Shown here: positions 11,119-21,512 of the stretch, piece after piece
Position numbering within the stretch: position 1 is the stretch's first letter
Layout: every line of letters begins with the position of its first letter
Source: Corinectria fuckeliana
Lineage: Eukaryota; Ascomycota; Sordariomycetes; Hypocreales; Nectriaceae
Assembly: GCA_019137255.1 (NCBI GenBank)
Contig: WPDH01000100.1
Span: 62,001 to 126,000, forward strand
Length of the DNA stretch: 64,000 bases
Direction of reading: 5' to 3'
The notes under the pieces: model-generated
Told to the model about the DNA's origin: nothing
Databases searched by the model: none
What the model saw: the letters and a program-made list of their open reading frames with translations, nothing else
Translations under genes and position numbers: made by a program

Positions 11119-14100
11119 TACGGAGTAGGATACGGAGTAGGATTAATAAGAGATTTGGGACACTCAGGGCCAATCTCGCTAGTGGGTCCCAGCTCCCGGG
11201 GTGGGCGCCGGGCTTGAAGTTTGAACAAGTCTTCTCTTTGTTCCCTTTCGTTTCTGCTTTTCGTTTAGGCCGGGTGGGCCCCCATGCAATTTGGCACAAT
11301 TTGGGGAGACGGGCCCGCCTAGAGGCAATTTAGCGGACAGTGAAGGCGTCGCCGCGGCGGACAGGGCTTCCTGGCAGCCGGCCGCTGAGATGATGAAAGA
11401 GATGAGAGTGGGAAGGGCAATCTATCGATCCCGGGGTGCTATACTAATCCATCAGCTCTTTCAAGCGTGTACCGTTGCGATCGCGTCTGCCGGTACTGTA
11501 TTGTACGAAGGATACCACCATCCCGCTCTCACTGCCGTCAGATGGGGGGGGCGCGCTTTCACACGCGCCAGGCCACACTCACGCGCGCAACCATCACGAC
11601 AAGGCTACGAGCCAGCAAGGCGAGGCGACTCCCCGTCCCGCTTCCGCGGCCCCGTCACCGCGGTTCCCATTCGCGCATATGTACTAGGTAGTGTAGCGTC
11701 GTCCCTCTCCCCAATCCAGCGGCAATACCAAGCGGGCCGCCAGACGGGCCCAACCCCAAGAGCATCTGGCGTCTCCTTTCTTGGCCATCAGCACGACCCG
11801 AACGGAACTGGCCTTTGCACTTTGGGTCGTTAAAAGAGCTCAGAAAGGCCCTCAGTGGATCGGGATGGCTGGCGGGCACGGCGGGGCCCTTCTTCGGCGT
11901 CTCGGGTCGCATGAATTGGCTCCCGGGGCCGTCCCTTCACGACCCTTTGTCCTGAGTCCCATCCACGGCTTTTCTTTCCTAGAGCTTCGCTTCTCTCTGT
12001 TGGTCGCTCTTCTGTGGTGGTGCGTGCCCTCTTGGAGAGCCCGTCATCCAGCGGCCGGGCGCTGGGGGCTGGCAATCAAACTGCTTGTTTAGCCTCGAAA
12101 CGTCCTGGCCGTGCTCTGTACGTAGGAACGGTGGAGAGAGGAGAGTCCAGGGAACTGGGTACATGCCTACCTAGAAAAACAGGGGAGGGATGAAATATGA
12201 ATGCTTCCTTGCCGTGCTCATCAATGACAGAAACGAATCAAATGAATAGTTAGATACTTAGACCTACATGGTACGAAGTAGAATACTTGGCTGTCGCATT
12301 TACAGTGCGGGATGTGCGGGAGCTGCGGGAGGCTTGAGGCAAACTCTGCGTTTCGGGTGCCGTAAGCACTCATGACAGCAAATCCGACACTCACATCCCC
12401 TGCCACACACGTGTACGGGCCCTGGCAGCCGAGTGCGAGTTACATATCCAGGGCATAATTCCGGTCATAATACGGGTTACTATTATGGAGTACGAAGTAC
12501 ATAGTTAGAACCACTGTGCTTTACGGACTGTCAACAGAGTTTGACAGGGCATCAACGGCCGTCCCGTGGGCCATGGCTCGCCTTGTTCCGTTCCAGCGTT
12601 GAAGCATTCCACACCACGATGTCGAGCAGGGTTTACGCAGGAACCAGACCACGGGTCTCCGCCGCCTCGGATCAATGCCCAAGACCTTTCACGCTGGGAC
12701 GCAATCCTGTTCCAGAGCCTGCACTGTGTCGCCTCCCCTACTCAGGTATCTCGGGCAACGTACATATCTCAGATGTGTGTGTGCGCGTGCATACGCCCTT
12801 TCATCAAAGTGCTTGCATGGACTCGACACTGGAGTTGTTTGAGGACAAAATCTTCCCCAGGGGTTTGTTCTCCCCTCCCACTCATATCCCCCGTTCGTCT
12901 TCAATCCACAACAATCCCCAGCTCGTCCTCTCCGAAACCTGGACCGCGAAATCGTGTCTATGTTTTGAGACGACGCCAACCTCTGCGAACGCACCGGGCC
13001 TCGAGCCAACCTCCGGACTGTGGGGCCGCCTGCCAGGGGGATCATCCAGAAAGCCAAGCCAACCCACCAGCTGGGAGTTGGGGGGCAATTAGCAAACACC
13101 TGTGTTACGTTTGCCGTGTGCCTGGAATCCGTGCCTGCATTGGTACCATTGATACGGAGTACCGTCCGGAGGGTCCCAAGTACCTGCCTGTCCTTGGCTG
13201 ACAGGCATCTCGAAATACCCTTACTATAGTACGTCGTAGTACGAAGTAGGTCCGTCTCCGACTGTGTCAAAGCAAACGACACGGTAGAGAAGTATTGGCT
13301 TACAGCGCTTTGATTCTAGCTCCGGGATGAAAGGTCATGTTACGAGACGGGCTGGGCAGAGCGTTCTCGAAGAAGTGCAACCCCGGCCGCGATCAGTCAC
13401 TCCCCAACAGACCGGATGCCCTAGTCGTCGATCCCTCTGTCTGCCGTTGTGCAGCGGGCTTCTCATGCCAGCAGCTCTCACACAGCTCCCTCTCCTCTCG
13501 TTGCTTTGTTATTCGGCTAGACATGCATTGGATGCCTCCCCTCCAATTCCCATGTTGCGCTTCTTGTCGCCGGCCAGCACGCAGGCCGGTCTCGTGTTCT
13601 TGAAACGCTCAGAGCCGCCGCAATGGGGTATGGCCAAGCTGCGCCTGTATTTTTGCTGCTGCCGCGCGCGAGAGAAAGAGACGGTTAGCAGTCTTCCTCA
13701 GACCTCGTCCCAGGAACCATAAATAGAGCAGCAGGGCGAGAGCAGGCGGGAGACCTGATGAGGGACCTGATGTTATGCGGTTATGCGAATAGCCTTCCCG
13801 TTCCCCTCTTCAAATCTTGCAGCGTCGTGCTGGACCGGCTCTCATGTCACCCGGTGGCAGAAGCGCCGTCGCTGTCGCCGTCGCCGTCCCCGGAATCGCG
13901 CACAGGAGCTCCCTGCGCGACATTGTTTTTCATGCGCACAGGGACGCATGGGATCCTCGTCGAGGCCCGTTCGCGCATCTTTCAGCCGGTGATGGCTGAA
14001 AGGGTCCTGCACTGTGAAACTAAGACCCCGTGCACGTCTGCACGATGCTGCTGCGGGTTACGATTTTGGAGAAGGTGGGAAGGGCTGCAAGGACACGACG

Positions 14101-15517
14101 GCGGTTTGCTGTCCTTTGTCTTCTTAGCCTTTCCAGCTCGTGTGTCGGACAAGTTGGATGCAACTCCGTCTGCCCCTTGCAGCGTTGGTGTCACTGTTGT
14201 GCCTGGATGTGCCTGGATGTGCTTGGATGTGCCTGACTACGCGTGAGTGCAAGCCCCGGCAACAACATTCTCTTTGTCTTCTCAATCCAGTGCAGCTGAA
14301 GTGGAATCAATTCCATTCGAGCATCACAATCCCTCTCAGGTGGCGGCGGACTCCCAGCAATGCCGCAACAACAGTGCGCTTCCACTTCCCCCATGTTTTC
14401 TTTTCTTCCCAGCCTCGGGTCGTAGGTAACGTACGAAGTACATAGGAAGCATCATCCGTCAATGGCAGGTGTGGAGAAAAACGCAGCCAAGGGAGCTTCC
14501 CGATGGGATGCGCCGGGTGCCCCGCCCGTTGTCCGTCGACCGAAGCCTCTAGCGTCCCGATGGCTCCGTCCGGCGTCGATGATGACGGCCTTGGGTGGCA
14601 TCTACATAGGCCTAGGTAGTCTACTGTACCGCGTGTGTGCTTTGCGAATGACCTCATTCAGGATCCTTTGCCCCAGTCGAGTGATCAGCATCTCAGGGGA
14701 AAAGTCTCACCTTGGAGGCTGGGGCTCTTGACGGGCCTGGGCGGGTGAAGACAGAAGCCTTGCCGGCTGCGCGATCGAGATCACAGGCGGTCCAGCATCC
14801 GGACGCGTCGCCGTATCCCTCCCCCCGAAGACGAAGACGAGCTTCATTTTTTTCGGCGAGCTGGGGCATTGAGCTGGCAGGCAAAGCAGTCGGCAAGCTA
14901 GGCTAAGCAAGGCATTGTACCTGGTGCTAGCTGGTGTGGATTATTCGAATGTGGCAAAATCCGTCCATGTGTGGCATCCACGTCAACTCATCCTGAGCCA
15001 TAGCCGGTCGATCCTAGCCGAACTTGGTCAGCTGTCAGCAGCCCACGGATCGTCGTTGATCCAGCGTATTGAGGCGTGACTGTGGAAACGATCGCAGCGA
15101 CTGTCGATCAACGTTGATGATGAAACAGCTGTGAGCCTAACGGTGCCCAGCTCCAGAGTCGATCGGGACAGCTCCGGAGAAGCTACGGAATCTGCAGTCG
15201 GATGCTTGAGCTCTCGGGTAGATAGGTAGATCAAGGTTCTAGCTTGAAGTTTCAGGGAGAGCTTCTCATAATCGGCCTGCCTCGGGACAGGCTTTGACAG
15301 CTCTCCATCCTACAATAACCGACTCTTCAATCTTCTCAGAGTAGTCCCGTAGCCGCCAGGTGCTGCATCGCTGGAGCTGTCGAGCTGTCAAGCTGTGTAC
15401 TTCGTAGACGCCGAGTTGTTCGTACTACGTAGCTGCTGCATCCGCGTCTGCATGTTTCTGGTGGATACGGTGGATGAGCGTGGGTTTTCTCCAGAGCCCA
15501 CCATACAGTACTTCGTA
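11119..15517. repeat. Dispersed palindromic TACGAAGTA / TACGGAGTA elements
   Basis: Nine-base elements TACGAAGTA (reverse complement TACTTCGTA) or TACGGAGTA occur at 11119 and 11131 (tandem, 12 bases apart), 12272, 12491, 13153, 13240, 14432, 15398 and 15509 within this span; more copies sit at 22532, 22624 and 23057. Several are embedded in longer GTACGAAGTACATAG-like context. They are in intergenic DNA only, as far as I can see in this window. Whether they are protein-binding sites, hairpins or remnants of miniature repeats is not known. Confidence 0.6.
14200..14235. repeat. Short tandem repeat, 10-base unit
   Basis: About three and a half copies of a GCCTGGATGT-type decamer follow each other, with one C-to-T change in the third copy. 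It lies inside the gene desert and not in any supported gene. Confidence 0.75.
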
Positions 15518-16566
15518 CAGTAACTTATAGCTACCTACATGAGCGGTTCCCGCCAAGAGCCAGCGGGTGCTGGCCTGTCGTGTGTGTTTCCTGTGAGGCA
15601 AGAAGCTGGCAGCGAATAGTTCAAGGCCTCTCCCTAGGACCAGGTTGGATCCTTGGTGCGGGCTTGGAGTATCTGCATTAGCATGACGTGACCAACTCTC
15701 CGAGATGGATACCAACCCGCATTCCAATGTTTGGTGAGCCTGTCGCTGGCAAGACTCTTCATGTACGGACATGGCAGAAACACCAATAGCTTCCGCAGGG
15801 CTACCGGGTTGGTGCAGCATCGAGCTGCCAGACCGGCTCACATCCAGGCATTTTTTTGCGCTCTCGATCTTCGCACTGCCCACCCCCCTAGGAGCCGGCG
15901 CCTCGCGTCGTTGGCCAGAGCCCGCCACCGAGTCCACGCAGCTGCTCTGAGGGGTTTCCCTGAATGGCCAAGTCGAGAGGCGATGCCAGTTGTTCGTCTG
16001 CCTGGGGTCGTGCAGCGAGCTAAGCTGGGCGACGGTGAGATGGTTCGGTTTTCCCCACGGGTTTTGGGGGCGGTGAACACAGGATTTCCGGATCGGGGGT
16101 ATAGGGTAGGTGGCGGTGAACGCAGGGGGTTGCGGAGCTTCACGATGGTTGATGGTGGACGGAACTGATGCCCGGTCAACGGGAGGTGTGATCAAATATT
16201 TTGGTGATCTCTATGGAGAACTATCTTCGCGCTGTGGAGTCGGTTCATGCAGGACGTGGTTGAAGGTTGGTACCGGAAGATCGATTAGTGTTGGCCGATC
16301 ATTGGCAGCTAGGTATGCAACGGACTCACAAAGTGAACCAACTACATGACGACAGGTTGAGACAAACCCGGCGCAGGGTTAAAGACTAGATGTACTAAAC
16401 GGAATCTCACTACCCAGTCTTAGGGGCACAAGTGAGGATTATGGTTGAGCAGTGCGTGTTGTACGAACGGCAGTTAGTCATGCCGTGGTAACAGTCAGAA
16501 TAGAAACAGGGGGATGCCGTTAATCATCAATTGAAGAAGAAGGCAAAACCAAACCACGACTATTAG

Positions 16567-17280
16567 ATGACTTGGGCGGTCATAGCAACGAAATCAGTGT
16601 CGTTGAACTCTCCCAGAGACAACACTCTAGGCCTGCCATGTGTAACCTCACTGATGATTGCTCCTGCAAACACCCGCAATCGTCCAACGCCTTCCATTCA
16701 TGCGCCACCCACAAACCCGTTGCTGAAAAACCTGATGCTTCCTACTGGCGATACAGTCATGACAATGAATCACCGTCAAAAAGTCTTCCTATATTAACCC
16801 TTAGCTTTCACTGCTCTGGGCTCCTCTTCCACCCACAACTTCTCTTCCATCACCTTCCCGTAGGACGCTATCGTCGCTACTGCTACACCCATCATCAGAT
16901 AAACCCCCCAAGCTCCGAGACAAGTTCGCTGCCTTACTGGCCACGCTGTCACGGTCGCTCAGGTTCTTCCGGTCCAAGGTTGACGGACGCCTGCGGCCTT
17001 ACAAATTAGGTTTGTCTCCCGTCGTGCCTTCCTCCCTTAGGATACTCCCCTGAGGACACATATCTTCACCTCCTTTCAACATACCAGGTCCCGCATCTTC
17101 TGACATCTTTACTCTCCATGACCCAGAGTCTCGACGTTGGTCTGACACCATTCAACAAGTGACTACTACCCAGCCAGGCCCCTCGGGTACATTATCATCG
17201 CCCTTACACCGGCTTCCACCTCTTCGGCGTCATTCAATTCTTCCGTGTGCTCGCACTCTTCGCCTTCCAGCCACGTGGAA
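16567..17280. other. 5' flank and likely leader of the Stc1-domain gene
   Basis: About 700 bases of pyrimidine-rich (plus strand) sequence precede the ATG at 17281, with repeated CTTCC/CACC tracts at 16810-16860 and 17030-17260, the usual look of a fungal promoter and 5' untranslated region. Small frames here do not look coding. Confidence 0.5.
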
Positions 17281-18690
17281 ATGGCCCCAAACAAGAACAA
17301 GGGTGTCTTCCAACCGTGAGTTCCTCGCAGTCCTCAACATGAGCAATTCTCACCATAAACCTTCAGCAAACCCACCCCAGCGACTCCGACCAGGTAAGCT
17401 TGGCATATCTGACTTCAGAGACTCGTGAAGCTAATGTCGCGAAGTTTTCGCTGCAAGGTCGGAGGAGAATGGAAAACTCTGGATGCGTTTTCGCAGAATC
17501 AGCAAAGGCTGATTCAGAACCATCTCGGCAACCAACGTACCGTTAATCCAGCCCATTCTGGAATGACATGTCGCGAGCATACTTCAAAGTCTCGTTCAGA
17601 GCTCCGATGCGAAGTGTGTGGACTCATCAAGCCGAGAGACCAGTTTAGCAAGAGCTGTCTGAAGACAGACGACTTTGTGAGATCTTCGATGGGCAGCATT
17701 ATATACCCCACTGACCTGGTATAGACTTGCATGCGATGTGTGGCTTGGACAGAGACGCAAGAGCCGACCGTTACGCCCATGCCACTGGAGACGGGGCATA
17801 TCTCTGCTGAAGAGGAGAATATCGAAGTATGGCAGTCGGATTTTGGCAACAACGCCGACTTCTTCGAGGATGATGATTTGCCTCATGTAAGATTCCACCA
17901 TTGACTTCCCTCCACATGCTCACAATTTTAGGCGCCCATCACCGGCCTGGAATCACTGGGTCTGGAAAACCTCGATCTCTATGGCGAGTCCGGTGTCATG
18001 GCCAACGCCATGTTGGCAAGTCTTATGGGACGTTCCATCCACGGGCGATCTAGGACTGACACTGCGAGTGTGTCCGAAGAGTCCATGCGCTCGAGTGTTT
18101 TGCCTCCACATTTGGCAGGCTTGGCTCGAAGCCGACCATTTGGCACTAAATCCATCTCGGGTGCTTCAGAGGTGACGCGTTTATCGCGAAGCTCTGTGAA
18201 CCTTCCGCCCCATTTGAGAGATTTGCGCAGTCGGGATCAACAAAGTGTGTCGACAGCGACAACCGTCCGCAAGGACAAGGAAGAGCAGGAGAGATCTCGC
18301 AAGGTGCCTTACAATGCCTGGGACCCTACTGGAAAGCAACATCGGGGTGTCAAGGACCCAACAAACTCGTCTGTTTCTAGCGCTGCCTCGACCAAGGCAA
18401 GCAGCAAACTTCCCCCCCATGACGACCCCAATGTTATCGGTGAGTGGGATTTCACTCCTGTTGAAATGCCCGAGGCCAGGTCCGGAAAGGGTAATTGGGC
18501 GAAAACCAGCGAGGTAAGCCCCTCTATGTACAGATGCAAATGGAGATGCTGACAGTCGTAGAACAAAATTCCCCAGGCGGAGTTGAAGAAGCAACCCATC
18601 CTCACTCATACCAAGAGCAGGCACATTAACCCTGATATTGACAGACAGCGTAGAATGAACTACTGTGACTCAGATGACTCGGATTACTGA
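17281..18690 (+). CDS. Stc1-domain protein (RNAi-heterochromatin adaptor family)
   Basis: Join(17281..17315, 17367..17393, 17421..17676, 17725..17886, 17932..18513, 18562..18690), 396 residues. The N-terminal half is the LIM-like Stc1 domain: CKVGGEW, then GMTCREH, CEVCGLIKPRDQFSKS and CMRCVAWTETQEP, a set of Cys/His pairs expected to bind zinc. In fission yeast Stc1 links the RNAi effector complex to the CLRC H3K9 methyltransferase; family members in filamentous fungi are largely uncharacterised. The tail is disordered and carries LPPHL twice (217-221, 251-255) plus a related LPPHD, then an acidic end DSDDSDY. Two details decide the gene model: a 27-base micro-exon (17367-17393), and acceptor choice CAGAG at 17420 rather than CAG at 17418, because only the former keeps the frame. 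The start exon codes 11 residues and is the least certain part. Confidence 0.85.
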
Positions 18691-19913
18691 GTTGAGTCGA
18701 TGTGAGACCGCAGAAATCTTGACTGTGGCCTGCACAACCGGTCCGCCTGAGACTTTCGCGGTTTACATCACATTTGCATTGCCGCGGTTATCCATGGAAG
18801 ACCGCAACTTTTGACCATGGGTTTGCTCACCCTTTATTCCGATTCGGATTTATGTTTGTTTTGACCTTCGCCATACTGCGGCCTACGGAGACCAGTCCAA
18901 TCCTGGAGATGTGGAAATGGCGAGTCTTGTTGGTGGCTGCAGGTTCTGACTTGTGTGCTGGGGGGGATTTGAGGATGGAAACGAGAGAAAATGGGTAAAA
19001 ATAGGTGCAATTGGCCGGTTCAGGTGGTTCGTTGGCCATTGGGATTCATGCGAGGATACCTAGGTTTAGGTAATGGTGCAGACATGGCCTGAGTGGGCGA
19101 GTCGAATCAAAAGTTATGCTTGCTGTCTTGAAAGCTTTCTCTAGTCATGATGCTAGACGTTAGGTCGGTCACACCCTCCGTCGCCTCGTGTCTCATCCTA
19201 GTTCGAATCACGGACTTGGAACTGTTGCTGTATCCAAATAAGAAGAACAAGATGCAGTGATATTTCCTACCCGTAAACCCGGCTCCCGCAAGAGGATTTT
19301 TCTTCATGTACATGCGTGCATGTGTGCTGACCAACAGAACCTGCCTCCATCCCATGCCCGGTGCCCCTTTTCCACCACCAAAAGTCGTTGTGCTGTTCCC
19401 TCGGTGGGAAGTGCCCTTTGCCATCCATCATACACGGGGCCCCTACCAACCGCCGCTTGCCGTTGCTACTGTCAACTTTCCCCTGCTGACAGGGAGTTGT
19501 AATATGGAATCCTCCTCATAAAATACGCAGGCGCAGGAGTTTGTGCGCTGTGCTGGTTCGTACACTGCCCTTTAGCCGGTTCGTCGTATTGAACGTACCG
19601 GGCGTTATGCATCTTTGCGCTGTGCATATATCTCCCCTGTTGGTATGTTGGAGTGGCTTTGTGGTAATGCCCTCAAAAAAATATAAGTATGTAACCCCAA
19701 TCTTGCGATTCTCGTTAATTCCCCTCCGCCGTTGTCGAAACCTCGATATTAGATTTCCTCTTGGCTGCCAAAGTTGCTTCGCGGGGGTGCGTTGACCACC
19801 GCCTCGGCATCGCCCACCTGCTTCCGTTCTGAGATCTCCCGGTGGCGGTGACGATCTTTGAGGCGTTTGCGAAGGACAAGTGGGAATGAAGATGCGCTGG
19901 CGGTGTGTGATTG
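18691..19913. other. Convergent intergenic region
   Basis: The Stc1-domain gene and the PDH kinase gene point at each other, so this 1.2 kb should hold two 3' untranslated regions and terminators. Nothing else was recognised. Confidence 0.55.
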
Positions 19914-21512
19914 CTATTGGAGAGGCTCCGAGGAGGAGGAGAGGCGGTTCAGATGAAGGTAAACGTCGGTGCCGTATCTGAACGAGAGAGAGAGAGAAAG
20001 AGCGTTAGCAAAGTTCCAAGTCGAAGGTGCATATTGGCAAGCTTACCCTTCCATACTGATGAGCTTCAGATCGCCTCCAAAGTAACGAGCGTAGAGGCGA
20101 GAGATGGGTAATCCGTAACCAAAGCCGGCCATGGGGGCCTTGAAATCGCTTTTATCAAAGTCCGGGTCCAGGCTCGGGGTCCGGTCGACGGTGGTGTACA
20201 TGTAGGTCCAGACGAGAGGGATGGCGCTGCGAGGGATACCGCCGCCCTCGTCGGAAATCTTGATGGTGATGTCCTCCTTACCCTCGGCGACGATGACCTT
20301 GGTGACCGGGAAGGCCTGCTTTTCCATGCCGTGGGTCTCGACGACGGCGCGCAGAGAGTTCTTGAGGGTCTCGAAGAGCATGTGCGACAGGTGGCCGGGG
20401 ACATACATGAAGTTGAGGTTGGGGTTGCAGACGAGCTGGATCTTGGGGGCCTCGAAAAGGCCGTAGTGGTCCTCACAGACGAAGCGGGCGTTCTCGATGG
20501 CCTCCTGGGCGAGGTCCTGGACGTTGGTCTTTGTGCAGATGATACCGACATAGGCGGGGTCGCGGTGGTGGCTCTGGTCGGTGAGGGCGATGTGCTGGCC
20601 TATGAGCATGCGGATGCCGATACGGGACATGTAGAAGCGGTCGAGGAAGGACTGGATGGTGCTGTCGATTTGCATGCGCTGGCGACGGCGCTTGTACTCG
20701 AGGATGCCTTGGGCCATGGTGGTGACGACGCCGTCGTGGCGACGCTTGATGTGATGCAGGGTCTGGGCGAAGCGTTGGTTGTAGAAGTGAAGGTCTGCGG
20801 GCCAATCGCTCGAGTCGTCGACGACGGCGAAGTAGCGGCGCGTGATGGACTTGCCGCGGCCGTTGCCGTTGCCGTTGCAGTTGGCGGTTTGGAGACCGCC
20901 CCAGCCGGAGGATTCGCCTTCGTCGATGGAGGGATTGGGGGTTGCTGCGGGGAGGCGGACGGCCTGGCGGCTAAAGGCCTTGCCGGGCTTCGTGAGGCGT
21001 TGGCGTACATCCTGCGGGAGCTTTGGGTGGGGGAGCTGGGTGATTTCCTGCGGAGGGAGGTAAGCTTCGAATAGGGAACTGAGGGAATGGGATTGGGAGT
21101 GAAGCCATCGAATCTGGAGCGGGGGAGCGTGGCGCATGACGACGCATGACATGACATACCTCGAAGGACTGGGCGTACCAATCCTTGACCTTGATGACCG
21201 AGGGCATCTCATTGAGGCCGTCGGGAAGCTCATCGAGCTCCTGGACGCGGTGGGCGAGGCGAATGGGGAGCTCTTCAGCGAGGAACTGGGAAGCGCGGAA
21301 CAGAGTGCCTGGAGGAAAACGGGTCAGCGGCCGAAGAGGCCCAGCAGGAGCAGGCGCGGGCTCGGGCTGAGGGCCTCAATGGAGGCGGACAACATACCGA
21401 CCGAGGGCTTCTCGCCAAACTGGACCATCTGGCGCAGGCTGACGCCCGTCGCCGGGAACTTGGCATAGTGGCGGATGGTGTTCATCAACCGCTCCGAAGC
21501 TTTCCACGACAT
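19914..21512 (-). CDS. Mitochondrial pyruvate dehydrogenase (or branched-chain ketoacid dehydrogenase) kinase
   Basis: Complement(19914..19977, 20047..21047, 21160..21308, 21398..21512), 442 residues. The enzyme phosphorylates the E1 alpha subunit of a mitochondrial 2-ketoacid dehydrogenase complex and switches it off. Order of features: helical BCDHK/PDK N-terminal domain (SLRQMVQFGEKPSVG, FLAEELPIRLAHRVQEL, VKDWYAQSFEEI), then a GHKL ATPase fold with N box ETLKNSLRAVVE (Asn about 318), G1 box DEGGGIPRS (354) and G2 box GFGYGLPISRLYARYFGG (396). A low-complexity insert of about 30 residues (Gly/Asn-rich GNGNGRGK) interrupts the N-terminal domain, a fungal feature. The first ATG at 21512 fits the family start; the frame stays open upstream without an ATG. 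The last intron has a long CT tract before its acceptor (complement of 19981-20000). PDK versus BCKDK cannot be decided with certainty; the sequence favours PDK. Confidence 0.92.

Larger units (their letters stand above)
9901..16566. other. Gene desert, about 6.7 kb, no supportable gene
   Basis: No frame here combines length, family motifs and plausible splice sites. The longest open frames (minus 15425-16195; plus 11291-11833; minus 12689-13282) are compositionally random with many rare residues and no conserved domain. The region has balanced to high G+C, so it is not an A+T-rich decayed repeat. What it does hold is a series of short palindromic TAC-n-GTA elements (listed separately) and small tandem repeats at 10925-10950 (TTGGGC unit) and 14200-14235. 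Confidence 0.55.

Noticed and set aside
11291..11833. Plus-strand open frame of 180 residues
   Set aside because: Low-complexity Arg/Gly/Pro text without any recognisable motif; overlaps frames on the other strand of equal quality.
15425..16195. Minus-strand open frame of 256 residues in the gene desert
   Set aside because: Longest frame of the desert, but composition is random (many His, Arg, Ser, Trp), no motif, no splice context and no good neighbouring exons.
19195..19215. GTTCGAATC, resembling a tRNA B box
   Set aside because: No matching A box or foldable cloverleaf with an acceptor stem around it.
20331..21074. Plus-strand open frame of 247 residues, very Val/Gly/Asp-rich
   Set aside because: It is the reverse complement of the PDH kinase exon 3.
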